64,000 nucleotides of DNA. Source: Desulfobulbaceae bacterium. GTDB taxonomy: Bacteria > Desulfobacterota > Desulfobulbia > Desulfobulbales > Desulfocapsaceae. The number at the start of each line of letters is the position of its first letter. Positions within the stretch are counted from its first letter, which is position 1. The stretch is taken from the NCBI GenBank assembly GCA_004796425.1, contig QZLB01000097.1, positions 1-64,000 of the forward strand. Direction: 5' to 3'. Below the pieces are notes generated by a model that was given only the letters and a program-made list of their open reading frames with translations, ran no database searches and had not been told where the DNA came from. Below, in pieces: positions 18,374 to 27,119 of the stretch. Position numbers and translations under genes: made by a program.

Positions 18374-20107
18374 TTAAGGTTGCTTACTTTTTATCTCATA
18401 AGCCAAAATCCTGCTTTTGACACCGCCAGGCAGAATTTTCTCCAACAGTGAAGCCGCTGGCACCTGGGCGACAAAAAGCCGGTTCAGTACCGCATTTTCC
18501 TCTTCCGGCAAAGCTTCCCCAACAGTGTCAAACCCATAGTCCGCCACATATCCTTCAAGCCGACTCGTCCGCCATAACTCAATCAAACCACCTTGTCGCC
18601 AAGTGAGACAGGCAACCGAACCACCGTCATAAACCCTCGTATTAGCAAGAAATCTACTCGCGTTATTGCCATGAGTTGACACCACTATCTCAGGTATTCC
18701 ATCACCGGTGATATCTTTTGCATCAAGCCTGCCGGGAATAAAGACGAGGGTTCTGCGAGAAGAAATCTTCTCACTATAACCTTCCGGCCCATCGGCCTCA
18801 GCATCTTCGATAGATGGTCCGAAAAATCGTTTACTTCCCCCATAACTGGCGCTGCTCACCCAGATCAAATCGAGGGTTTCATTATAGAGATTCAGTAACT
18901 CACGATCATCCAGAGTGACAGTTTCATATGTGCCATCTCCATTAAAATCATCGACCACAAAATCAAAAAGATTTGTCTTTTCCGGGAGCAGCAACTTCAT
19001 GCCCCGCTTCAACGACCCCTTTACGGGATTACCATTTAATTCGAACACTCCCGGCTGGAGAAAATCATCGGATATGTTCGGGCTGTCTTTCTGCCCCGCT
19101 AGAATCATCCCTTTCCCCGGCCAGAAGACGGGCCGGATATACCAGTTGATCCGCTCTTTCAAAATATTCAAGTCTCCCGTACCATCCCAATCCAATATCG
19201 CCGAATGGGGAAATCGCCCCCGGTTTGCTGAAACGTAGATTCGCACCTGGTCATCTCCGGCCAGCTTTGCTGCATGCATCGAATGGATCTTAATATTCGG
19301 TGGAAAATCATAGGAGGCAATCTGCTGAAATTTCATATCTGCAAACTTATAGGCTCTGATCTTACTGCGCGAAGCAGCGATTACCTCATTACCACCGTCA
19401 CCATCAAGGTCTGCCAGGACCATCGTTTCGATCTCTAGCGGAATCGCGGGGCTTTTCCTAACCCCCCGTGAGGTGAACTGTTCATTATTATCATCATCCA
19501 ACAGTCCGGCACCACCATAGAGTCCCTTTTTGTAATCACGCTCCGGATGCGGTGTTCGAAACGCACTCATACCGTCATCTGCCAGGTCTGAACCCTGAGG
19601 CTCCACATCAGCTGACTCGGTCTGCTGGCTGCCTGAAACAATGGATACGGTTTCATCTACAATCATGCCAATCGATGGCAGAAACTTATTGGCCGCGATA
19701 ATATGGGTGATAATCGGCTCCGGCACGCTTGTTTTAGAATTTTTAGAATATAATTGGACTGAGATGGTCAAGCCCTGGCTTTTTTCTGTAATCATCACCT
19801 CAAGCAACCACTCTACCGCAAGCTTTGCCACCATCGCTGCAGGAGAGGAATCGAGATCAGAACGAAGTTGAGCGACCACTTCACTACTCATATTGGTTTC
19901 GGTTACGCTGATCATCGGGTCAGCAGAAAGTCGACCGTTGAGTAATGGACGGATTGATGGCACAAGGTAACTCAGCTCACCCTGCTGACCTGATTGATTA
20001 TAAACCACGGCCACTTGGATCTGATCCTGGGCCTGACTGTGCAACGGGGAAAAAAACATCAAAGAAAACCCTGTCAAAACGAGAAGAACACTGAACACTC
20101 GATACAT
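18374..20107 (-). CDS. Periplasmic protein with FG-GAP/VCBS repeats
   Basis: This 577-residue protein has a signal peptide (MYRVFSVLLVLTGFSLMFF, cleaved near SQAQ), then an N-terminal alpha/beta domain (about 30-175) resembling the CsgG/FlgT-like domain of envelope proteins. FG-GAP-type repeats follow: LADLDGDGGNEVIAASRSK, DFNGDGTYETVTLDD and DITGDGIPEIVVSTHG, each a calcium-binding-like DxDGDG loop of a beta-propeller. The start at 20107 is chosen over 20158 because it begins the signal peptide directly. Proteins of this kind are widespread near porins in Desulfobacterota, with no proven role; it may scaffold or sense the cell surface. Confidence 0.8.
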   Translation of the reverse strand: MYRVFSVLLVLTGFSLMFFSPLHSQAQDQIQVAVVYNQSGQQGELSYLVPSIRPLLNGRLSADPMISVTETNMSSEVVAQLRSDLDSSPAAMVAKLAVEWLLEVMITEKSQGLTISVQLYSKNSKTSVPEPIITHIIAANKFLPSIGMIVDETVSIVSGSQQTESADVEPQGSDLADDGMSAFRTPHPERDYKKGLYGGAGLLDDDNNEQFTSRGVRKSPAIPLEIETMVLADLDGDGGNEVIAASRSKIRAYKFADMKFQQIASYDFPPNIKIHSMHAAKLAGDDQVRIYVSANRGRFPHSAILDWDGTGDLNILKERINWYIRPVFWPGKGMILAGQKDSPNISDDFLQPGVFELNGNPVKGSLKRGMKLLLPEKTNLFDFVVDDFNGDGTYETVTLDDRELLNLYNETLDLIWVSSASYGGSKRFFGPSIEDAEADGPEGYSEKISSRRTLVFIPGRLDAKDITGDGIPEIVVSTHGNNASRFLANTRVYDGGSVACLTWRQGGLIELWRTSRLEGYVADYGFDTVGEALPEEENAVLNRLFVAQVPAASLLEKILPGGVKSRILAYEIKSKQP

Positions 20108-20330
20108 ATCTAACCTGCTCTCATATATGTTACTGATTATGGCGATATCCGGTTTCACGAACAGCTCATCTTATATAACAAATCAATACCTCCCGCAATA
20201 GCCGCGTTTCGGGCGTTCAACAAAATATGGTTCAGCTTCTGTTTAAACGTAACGCCAACTGGCACAGTCACGGAGACGATCAGTGAGAAAACCATCTGGT
20301 TCCGTTTGGAGATCCAGGTAAATTTAGACC

Positions 20331-20359
20331 TTGACATTTGTAAAAAAAAAATCCATTAT
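20331..20359 (+). promoter_or_regulatory. Sigma70 promoter of the small barrel gene
   Basis: TTGACA (20331-20336), a 17-base A-rich spacer and CATTAT (20354-20359). The predicted start of transcription is near 20366, directly at the edge of the following palindrome. Confidence 0.7.
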
Positions 20360-20366
20360 GTAACTA

Positions 20367-20384
20367 AGTATAAATTTTTGTACT
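20367..20384. promoter_or_regulatory. Palindromic operator at the transcription start
   Basis: AGTATAAA-TT-TTTGTACT is an 8-2-8 inverted repeat with one mismatch. Together with the next four bases it agrees with the porin operator at 18310 in 19 of 22 positions. Its place over the predicted start site suggests repression of the barrel gene, or control of the divergent FG-GAP gene. Confidence 0.5.
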
Positions 20385-20431
20385 GTTTGGTGAGAATTGC
20401 TCTCAGCTACCAAAGGATCGTCTGTAAGACC

Positions 20432-20992
20432 ATGGTTTTTAACAGAATGAAATATATTACCGTCTGTGCCATCATCTGTTTTTTGAGTTTAGTGATGCTT
20501 GAAACAGGTTATGGGGATGACTTCACGACCGCACCCAATTACCGGATTACCGGTTTTTCTTTTGATACCGATGCGGTTTCAGAGTCAGATCAGGGACTAC
20601 ACTTCGAATCTTCGCGATTTACACCGTTGATGATTACCAATACGGCCTCTGACATCCTTGTCGGCGAACCGTTTGGCAATGAATTCATGAGCCAAACCAG
20701 CAAATCTTCTCCTCAAGGTTTTGCCGTTGCAGCCGAATACTTGGCAACACCAAGCCTGGCATTTCACGGTGCGATTGGCGTTACCAAGGGTAACTGGGAC
20801 CCTGACGCTTCCCTTGAAAGCGAATCAAGCTGGGAAGCAAATATTGGTGTGGTCTACAATTTCTTTAACTCACTCGCCTACGAAGTCCATTTCGGGTATA
20901 TGGATACCGGTGACGTGTTCCGCGACTCAAACACCTACACTGATGTCGATTCAATCATCATGATCAGTAACCAGTTGACACTGAGCTTCTAA
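20432..20992 (+). CDS. Small outer-membrane beta-barrel protein
   Basis: The protein of about 186 residues has a signal peptide (hydrophobic MKYITVCAIICFLSLVMLETG, cleaved before DDFTTAP) and a barrel of some eight strands. The last strand ends in QLTLSF with a C-terminal phenylalanine. Segments such as GFAVAAEYLAT and SLAYEVHFGYMDTGDVF are typical amphipathic strands. I do not recognise a specific family. The start is uncertain: ATG at 20432 or 20447, neither with a good ribosome site. The gene ends in a strong terminator and shares an operator motif with the porin gene. Confidence 0.7.
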   Translation: MVFNRMKYITVCAIICFLSLVMLETGYGDDFTTAPNYRITGFSFDTDAVSESDQGLHFESSRFTPLMITNTASDILVGEPFGNEFMSQTSKSSPQGFAVAAEYLATPSLAFHGAIGVTKGNWDPDASLESESSWEANIGVVYNFFNSLAYEVHFGYMDTGDVFRDSNTYTDVDSIIMISNQLTLSF

Positions 20993-21015
20993 ACGAACCT
21001 GCTATTAAGCTATTA

Positions 21016-21051
21016 GCGGTTTCCATTGCAAATGGAAACCGCTTTTTTTTT
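21016..21051 (+). terminator. Intrinsic terminator after the small barrel gene
   Basis: A perfect hairpin, GCGGTTTCCATT paired with its complement across a short loop (21016-21042), is followed by nine T residues. Confidence 0.93.
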
Positions 21052-21175
21052 GTTTCCAGAGGATTATTGTATAAGAACACTCTATCTTGACTTTCTCAGA
21101 TGAGTAGAATAATACTGCCATTCTGTACTATGCATGCAGGCATAACGATCATCCATTTCTACCAGGACCCCGGCT

Positions 21176-22420
21176 ATGAGCGGATCTCCAGCCTTTAATA
21201 TCTTGATGTACTCCCATGACACTTACGGGCTGGGACATATTCGCCGCACCATGGCTATTGCCAGCCATCTTCGGGATGAAAACACCAACATTCTGATCCT
21301 GACCGGCTCGCCAATCGCCGGAAGATTTCCCTTTCCACCACAGGTTGACTTTGTCAGAATTCCTGGAATGATTAAAAAAACAAATGATGAGTACCGTTCC
21401 CTGTCTATCCGTATCGATGATGAGCATGCGCTTGGTATCAGAACGAACATCATTCTGGCAACCGCCCAGACCTTCAAACCAAACCTTTTCATTGTTGATA
21501 AAGAACCGCTTGGTTTAAAGCGTGAAGTACTACCGACTCTGGAATGGCTCAGTGATCACTCGCCCACCACACGGTCCATACTCGGACTCAGGGATATCCT
21601 TGATGAGCCGAACGTGGTTCGGAAGGACTGGGAGGAAAAACAGGTATACGAACACCTTGACCGGCTCTATGATGAAATATGGGTCTATGGTGATCGCAGT
21701 ATCTATGATCCGGTAGAACTTTATCAATTCCCCACCGAGGTGCACGAAAAGGTTGTTTTCACCGGGTATATCCCCCGGGTTGAAAAATGCTACGGACTGC
21801 GTGAGAAAATTCGCAAGCAGTTCCGTGTCATGCCCGATGATAAGTTAGTACTGGTGACCACCGGAGGCGGCGGGGATGGTGCTGAGTTGCTGGAGCACTT
21901 CATCTCCATGCATGATTATTTCCCAACATCGCTGCCGTTCAAGAGTCTGGTCATTACCGGACCGTTCATGCCCAAACCGAAGCGAAAAGAGTTCAGAAAT
22001 AAAGCGAAACGTTTTGGTATCAAAACACTGCCCTTTCATCCCCGCCTTGAAGAGCTTATGCAGGCTGCAGACATGACGATTTCAATGGGGGGGTATAACA
22101 CCATTTGTGAAATTCTCACCCAGGCGACCCCCGCTCTAATCATTCCCCGTGAAACACCAAGAAAGGAACAATTGATACGAGCGCAGTGCCTGAAACAGAG
22201 AAAACTGATCGACTACCTGCCGTGGAATTCGGTCAGCCCACAATTGCTCAGGGAAAAGATTTTTGAGATTCTTTCTCACAGTTCTGACTACTCCAGGACC
22301 ATGTCTGCCTTTAAATTAACCGGTCTCGAAACCATGCATGAACGGTTGGAGTTCTTTAAAACCGAGTATCATAACGGCAATCAGATCGGTAGTCAGCCCG
22401 AGCTTATCCTGCATTCATGA
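21176..22420 (+). CDS. GT-B glycosyltransferase (COG4671-like)
   Basis: This 414-residue protein has the MurG/MGDG-synthase-like GT-B fold. The N-terminal acceptor domain begins FNILMYSHDTYGLGHIRR, the GLGH(I)RR loop being the family mark. The C-terminal nucleotide-sugar domain has LVTTGGGGDG and DMTISMGGYNTICEIL, where the GGY-N-T segment contacts the donor. It is probably a cytoplasmic, membrane-associated transferase. It opens a coupled cassette: its stop overlaps the next start (ATGA). The gene at 24337 is a paralogue, which suggests two successive sugar additions. Confidence 0.87.
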   Translation: MSGSPAFNILMYSHDTYGLGHIRRTMAIASHLRDENTNILILTGSPIAGRFPFPPQVDFVRIPGMIKKTNDEYRSLSIRIDDEHALGIRTNIILATAQTFKPNLFIVDKEPLGLKREVLPTLEWLSDHSPTTRSILGLRDILDEPNVVRKDWEEKQVYEHLDRLYDEIWVYGDRSIYDPVELYQFPTEVHEKVVFTGYIPRVEKCYGLREKIRKQFRVMPDDKLVLVTTGGGGDGAELLEHFISMHDYFPTSLPFKSLVITGPFMPKPKRKEFRNKAKRFGIKTLPFHPRLEELMQAADMTISMGGYNTICEILTQATPALIIPRETPRKEQLIRAQCLKQRKLIDYLPWNSVSPQLLREKIFEILSHSSDYSRTMSAFKLTGLETMHERLEFFKTEYHNGNQIGSQPELILHS

Positions 22421-23703
22421 AGCAGCCGAACCATCCCACGCTTGCGTATATCCTGAAAGGGTATCCGCGCATCTCAGAAACCTTTATCTCCAATGAAATT
22501 TTACTGCTTGAACAGCGTGGGTTTAAAATGCATCTCTTCCCTATGCGCAAACCGCGAGAAAATTTCACCCATGATTCGGTAAAAAAAATCCAGGCCGCCG
22601 TTGATTACCTGCCGACTGAGCTTTCCCTGGACTTTGTAAAATTAATTATCCCAAATCTACTCCTGGTTGCAGCGCAACCGAAGCGATACTTCTCTGCTTT
22701 GAAACTTGCACTTGATCGGTACCGCCAGAATCGCAAGATCGCCACCATCAAGCACCTCTTCCAAGCCGGCTACATGGTGTGGTATCACCTGCGCAAGGAT
22801 CCGTCAATAGTGCATCTCCACGGACACTTTGCACACTCACCCACCTCCGTTACCATGTTTGCGTCACAGCTGTCCGGTCTGCCTTTCAGCTTTACCGCTC
22901 ATGCCAAGGACATCTATACGTCAGACCCTGAGAAACTCAGGGAGAAAATAGGTCGTGCCGATTTTGTAATCACCTGCACTCTTCATAACAAAGCGTACCT
23001 GGAGTCTTTGATAAAAACGGAATTCACCGCGGTTCATTGTGTGTATCACGGTATTGACCTGTCTCTTTTTCACAATCAACAGCAACAGATCACCGCCCGA
23101 CCACCCTACCAGATTTTCACCATTGCCAGACTCACTCCCAAAAAAGGGTTACCAACAATCTACCGGGCATTGAGAATACTCAAGGATAAGGGAATCGACT
23201 TCCACCACACCCTGATTGGTGATGGTGATGACCGGGAACAGATCTTGGCCTTGATCGACCAACTTGAACTCAGCGATTACTGCACCTGGCTGGGAACCCA
23301 AAACCACACCCAGGTGCTTGATCGATTTCGCCAGAGTCATCTCTTTGTATTGGGATGTGAAATCGCTAAAAACGGGGATCGAGACGGTATCCCCAACGTT
23401 CTGGTCGAAAGTTTGGCGATGGGTGTTCCCGCAGTTTCCACCAACGTGTCTGCAATACCTGAAATCCTTATCCACGAGGAAAGTGGACTTACAGTTCCCC
23501 CCCGCGACCCTGACGCGCTGGCTGCTGCCATGTCACGACTGCTCCAGGATGAGCAGTTGAGAAGAAAGGTAATTGAACAGGGCCGCGCGCTGGTGCATGA
23601 AAAGTTTGACAATACCATGCTCATCAAAGCGATGGTGGATATCTTTCGAACCGGCAATTCGAAACTCTCAGAACAACCTCTTGTCTCAGGAACAGATGGT
23701 TAG
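22417..23703 (+). CDS. GT4 family glycosyltransferase
   Basis: This 428-residue GT-B enzyme has the group 1 pattern: YILKGYPRISETFISNEI at the start (as in colanic-acid-type transferases), HLHGHFAHSPT, FSFTAHAKDIY, IARLTPKKG opening the donor domain, and the catalytic EX7E region GIPNVLVESLAMGVPAVST. It retains configuration when transferring from a nucleotide sugar. Translation is coupled to the upstream transferase by ATGA and overlaps the phosphatase gene by eight bases. The sugar and acceptor are unknown. Confidence 0.9.
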   Translation: MKQPNHPTLAYILKGYPRISETFISNEILLLEQRGFKMHLFPMRKPRENFTHDSVKKIQAAVDYLPTELSLDFVKLIIPNLLLVAAQPKRYFSALKLALDRYRQNRKIATIKHLFQAGYMVWYHLRKDPSIVHLHGHFAHSPTSVTMFASQLSGLPFSFTAHAKDIYTSDPEKLREKIGRADFVITCTLHNKAYLESLIKTEFTAVHCVYHGIDLSLFHNQQQQITARPPYQIFTIARLTPKKGLPTIYRALRILKDKGIDFHHTLIGDGDDREQILALIDQLELSDYCTWLGTQNHTQVLDRFRQSHLFVLGCEIAKNGDRDGIPNVLVESLAMGVPAVSTNVSAIPEILIHEESGLTVPPRDPDALAAAMSRLLQDEQLRRKVIEQGRALVHEKFDNTMLIKAMVDIFRTGNSKLSEQPLVSGTDG

Positions 23704-24340
23704 CACACGCACCCCGGACGCACTGTTGCGATACGGTCTGCTTCGCCACGGCAAAACAGTCTGGAACGAACAGAAAAGGATCCAGGGGAGGGGTGATTCA
23801 CCTTTGACCAGGGACGGTATTCATACTGTTGAGCGCTGGGGGCGGCAATTACAAACATCCCCGGATCTGGACTGGCGGGTCATTATCCACAGCCCCCAGA
23901 AACGAGCCAGAGATACTGCTGAAATCCTTGCCAACATATTGGAAGTAGGTACCAAACCGGTTGAAGGTTTGCGTGAGCAGAACTGGGGCAAGTGGGAAGG
24001 ACTCACTCTTGAGGAAATATCCCGTGATTTTGGCGAGGAATTGGACGAGCAAATCAAGCGCGGCTGGGAATTCAGACCGCCAGATGGAGAATCCCGGCGG
24101 GAGGTTCTGCATCGTACCCGCACATGTTTGGTCGATTTTGGTGAGACCGCTTCCCCAGGTAATGTGCTGGTCATTTCTCATCAGGGGGTAATCAAAGCAC
24201 TTTTGTATGATCTGTTGAACCATGACTATCTACCAGCAAAATCAGCAGCGATCCACAAAAATCGTCTTCACCACATCGAATACGCAGCGGGCAGGCTGTT
24301 CATTGAAAAACTTGATATCGCGCTGGATAGCTCTTTATGA
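23696..24340 (+). CDS. Histidine phosphatase (phosphoglycerate mutase-like) in glycan cassette
   Basis: This protein of about 214 residues belongs to the branch-1 histidine phosphatases: phospho-acceptor histidine in LLRHGKTVWN, HSPQKRARDTAE, acid LREQNWGKWEG, and the second histidine in VISHQGVIKAL. Relatives dephosphorylate sugar phosphates, phosphoserine or alpha-ribazole phosphate. Its position between two glycosyltransferase genes suggests a sugar-phosphate or heptose-like substrate. The start at 23696 overlaps the GT4 stop; an earlier in-frame start at 23573 would place unrelated residues before the domain. The next gene begins at its stop (ATGA). Confidence 0.88.
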   Translation: MVSTRTPDALLRYGLLRHGKTVWNEQKRIQGRGDSPLTRDGIHTVERWGRQLQTSPDLDWRVIIHSPQKRARDTAEILANILEVGTKPVEGLREQNWGKWEGLTLEEISRDFGEELDEQIKRGWEFRPPDGESRREVLHRTRTCLVDFGETASPGNVLVISHQGVIKALLYDLLNHDYLPAKSAAIHKNRLHHIEYAAGRLFIEKLDIALDSSL

Positions 24341-25485
24341 AAGTTTCCTACTATTGCCAGCATGTTCTGGGCGTTGGTCATCTGCACCGAAGTCTTGAAA
24401 TTTGTCGGGCGCTTGGCAAGAGATTCCAGGTCGAAATGATCCTTGGCGGGCCAGAGTCAAATCTGGACGCACCCGGGGTACAGTTCCACCAGTTGCCCGG
24501 GCTTAGAATGGACCGAACCTTTTCAGGCCTTGAAACATGTGACCCGGCTGCCAGTCTGGAAACGGTCAAAGCGCAACGGCAACAGCAACTCCTGGATCAT
24601 ATTACGCAGAACAGACCAGATATCGTTGTCCTGGAGCTTTATCCATTTGGGCGAAAGCAGTTTCGCTTTGAGCTCGACCCGCTCCTTGAGTGGCTCAGTA
24701 GCGATAGTCCTCATACTTTGATTTATTGCAGCCTCAGGGACATCCTGGTAGAGAAAAGTGAGGGGCAGGATAAATTCGAGACGCGCGCGGTGCATACCTT
24801 CAATCGCTTTTTTGACGGACTGCTCGTGCATGCCGACCCGCAGATTGTCACGATAGATGAAACATTCACCAAGAGTGATCAGCTCAAACCAGAGATTTTT
24901 TACACAGGCTTTGTCACCCCGCACCCCTCGCCCCAGAGAGCTAATGAAATTCGCAGAATCACCGGCACCAATCAACAGAAGAAACTCATCGTCGCCAGTA
25001 TTGGTAGTGGTAGTGTTGGAGAAGAACTTCTGTTCAGTGTTGCGCAGGTTCATGCCTTGCTCTCGGAGGAAGGTGTGGTTACCCAGATATTCACCGGCCC
25101 CTATCTGGACCAGGCAGATTTTAACCGACTCAAAACAATGACTTCAGACTCTTTAAGGATCGACCGGTTCACCCCCCATTTCATTGATTGGCTTCTTGCT
25201 GCAGATCTGTCAATTTCCATGGCTGGATATAATACGACAATGAATGTGCTCGCCGCCCGGACACCGGCGCTGATGCTCCCTTTTGCCCAGAACCGAGAGC
25301 AGCAGATGCGGCTCGAACGTCTCGTGCCGCTCAGTGGAATTTCACCGCTGACCAGGGAGCAACTGGAACCCACCCAGTTGCACGAAATTATTGAACAACG
25401 ACTCAACGATGAGCGCTACAAAAGTGAGGTGAACCTCGACGGTGCCGAAAACACCAGAGATTATCTGATAAAAAAGCTGCGATGA
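24337..25485 (+). CDS. GT-B glycosyltransferase, paralogue of the first cassette gene
   Basis: This 382-residue protein repeats the layout of the gene at 21176: N-terminal VSYYCQHVLGVGHLHRS, a DIVVLELYPFGRKQFRFEL segment that corresponds to the KEPLG region of its paralogue, LIVASIGSGSVGEE at the inter-domain hinge, and DLSISMAGYNTTMNVL with the GY-N-T donor loop. It is coupled by ATGA at both ends. The pairing of two such transferases with GT4, phosphatase and deacetylase suggests stepwise assembly of a lipid-linked or secreted glycan. The donor sugar cannot be read from the sequence. Confidence 0.85.
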   Translation: MKVSYYCQHVLGVGHLHRSLEICRALGKRFQVEMILGGPESNLDAPGVQFHQLPGLRMDRTFSGLETCDPAASLETVKAQRQQQLLDHITQNRPDIVVLELYPFGRKQFRFELDPLLEWLSSDSPHTLIYCSLRDILVEKSEGQDKFETRAVHTFNRFFDGLLVHADPQIVTIDETFTKSDQLKPEIFYTGFVTPHPSPQRANEIRRITGTNQQKKLIVASIGSGSVGEELLFSVAQVHALLSEEGVVTQIFTGPYLDQADFNRLKTMTSDSLRIDRFTPHFIDWLLAADLSISMAGYNTTMNVLAARTPALMLPFAQNREQQMRLERLVPLSGISPLTREQLEPTQLHEIIEQRLNDERYKSEVNLDGAENTRDYLIKKLR

Positions 25486-26279
25486 ACACAAAACCTTCAG
25501 AACTATATGGTGATTATTCACCCCATAAGTCAGAAAAGCTGATTGAACAATTCGCTACCTCATTGGAACAACGGTCAAAACCGGTACCGGTCTTTTTCAG
25601 GGCCGATGATATCGGGGTCTCCTCGCAGAACTTTTCCCGCCTGCTGAAACTCTTTGAGCATTACGAAGTACCGCTCTGCCTGGCGGTGGTACCAGGTTGG
25701 CTGACCGATACAAGAATGAAAACACTCCGGGCCATTTGTGACCCGGAATCAGAGCTTTGGTGCTTCCATCAACATGGTTGGCTTCACCGGAACCACGAGC
25801 AGCAGGGAAAGAAATGTGAATTTGGCAGCTCACGTCACACCGATGACATAACGCATGATTTGTTAAATGGTAAACGGCGGCTCGAATCGATTTTGGGAAA
25901 TACGGTATTCCAACCCTTTTTCACCCCTCCATGGAACCGTTGCAGCGATGAAACCATAGACCAACTAGCCGCTCTGGGGTTTAAAGGCATCTCCCGTGAT
26001 CAAGCAAAAAGAAAGAATCCGTCGCTGCTACCGGACTTCGCAATTAATATTGATCTGCACACCAGACGCGAGCAGAGCGCTGATTTGGGGTTTGCAGCAC
26101 TTGGTCAGGAACTAATGAGAGGACTTGAACAAAATATGCTGGGTTTCATGATTCACCACCAGCGAATGAATGATCACGCTTTTGACCTCCTGGCAAGAGT
26201 CCTTTACCAATGCCAGTGCAACAGACTGATCAACCCCGCACATTTTACTACCCTGTACAAACGCTCCAGCGCTCCATAA
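25482..26279 (+). CDS. Polysaccharide deacetylase-like protein
   Basis: This 265-residue protein has a compact NodB/CE4-like fold: FFRADDIG supplies the catalytic and metal-binding aspartates, LCLAVVPGW the second strand, WCFHQHGWLHRNH the metal histidines, and FTPPWNR the substrate loop. There is no signal peptide, so it should act in the cytoplasm on a glycosyltransferase product or sugar-lipid. It closes the coupled cassette (start overlaps the upstream stop by ATGA). The following permease gene starts about 160 bases downstream with no terminator in between. Confidence 0.85.
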   Translation: MNTKPSELYGDYSPHKSEKLIEQFATSLEQRSKPVPVFFRADDIGVSSQNFSRLLKLFEHYEVPLCLAVVPGWLTDTRMKTLRAICDPESELWCFHQHGWLHRNHEQQGKKCEFGSSRHTDDITHDLLNGKRRLESILGNTVFQPFFTPPWNRCSDETIDQLAALGFKGISRDQAKRKNPSLLPDFAINIDLHTRREQSADLGFAALGQELMRGLEQNMLGFMIHHQRMNDHAFDLLARVLYQCQCNRLINPAHFTTLYKRSSAP

Positions 26280-26437
26280 GGGGGATTGACACCTCCTCGT
26301 AATTCCACTGTTTGAAGTGAAGATCATTGACAAGACAAACAATATGCAGATAGTATGCAGAATGCGGATACCCCTCAAATGATCGGTATCTCGCACGATT
26401 TTTCTTTTTTTCAGCCCTTGTCATTTCGGTGAGTTTT

Positions 26438-27088
26438 ATGAAGCGACTGATCGCCCTGCCGTTTCGAAAATCTGTAGAAATTGCCTTTCTTTCAATTCGT
26501 GTCAGATTTTTTCGCTCACTGGTAACCACCATGAGCCTGGTATTGGCTGTTGCGTTTCTCTGCTTTATGCGCAGCTCCAATGATTTTGCCCAGGGTTTTC
26601 TTGCCACCGGCAGTGTCGAAGCATACCAGGCGATAGTCCAGGCTGGTTATGATGTTTCCCTTGAGACCATGACTATTGCAGCCAGCGCCAAACAACGCTG
26701 GATTGTCACCCTTTCTCTGCTGGTATGTATTGTGGGAATAATAAATGCACAACTGATGTCTGTAACAGAACGGTTTAGGGAAATCGGTACCATGAAATGT
26801 CTTGGTGCACTCGATCGTTTTATCGTTCGTTTATTTATTTTGGAGGCTTCCATGCAAGGACTTGCCGGTTCTCTCTGTGGAGCCATCATCGGCACAATGG
26901 CTGCTGCGGCCAGTGCCCTATTATCTTTTGGCACTGGAGCGCTTTCCACTGATGCGCTCCAGCCACTGGCAGTCTCCATCGCAATTTCCGTGGTCACGGG
27001 TACCTCCCTGAGCCTGCTTGGTGTTATCTATCCAGCGATTATCGCGGCCAGGATGCAACCTGTTGAGGCAATGAGAGTTGAGCAATAA
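26438..27088 (+). CDS. Mini FtsX-type ABC permease without periplasmic domain
   Basis: The protein of about 216 residues has four hydrophobic segments: one near residues 25-45, then three of the FtsX permease core (about 85-105, 130-160 and 180-205). VTERFREIGTMKCLGA is the coupling-helix region typical of MacB/LolC proteins, and YPAIIAARMQPVEAMRVEQ is the usual end. The large periplasmic MacB_PCD domain that normally separates helix 1 from helix 2 is reduced to about 40 residues. ATG 26438 is preferred over GTG 26429 because GGTGAG precedes it. It likely pairs with the ATPase at 27120 and the giant permease at 27857. Confidence 0.85.
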   Translation: MKRLIALPFRKSVEIAFLSIRVRFFRSLVTTMSLVLAVAFLCFMRSSNDFAQGFLATGSVEAYQAIVQAGYDVSLETMTIAASAKQRWIVTLSLLVCIVGIINAQLMSVTERFREIGTMKCLGALDRFIVRLFILEASMQGLAGSLCGAIIGTMAAAASALLSFGTGALSTDALQPLAVSIAISVVTGTSLSLLGVIYPAIIAARMQPVEAMRVEQ

Positions 27089-27119
27089 TTAAAAAAGAGC
27101 ACAGTTCGCGTTTCCAACT

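Larger units (their letters stand above)
20108..20431. other. Divergent intergenic region
   Basis: This 324-base region separates the FG-GAP gene (-) from the small barrel gene (+). It contains the forward promoter at 20331-20359 and the palindrome at 20367-20384. The first 200 bases show no coding potential, tRNA or riboswitch that I recognise. Confidence 0.5.

Noticed and set aside
20155-20337. 60-residue reverse ORF between the FG-GAP gene and the small barrel gene
   Set aside because: No ribosome site, no recognised domain, and it covers the promoter region of the forward gene.
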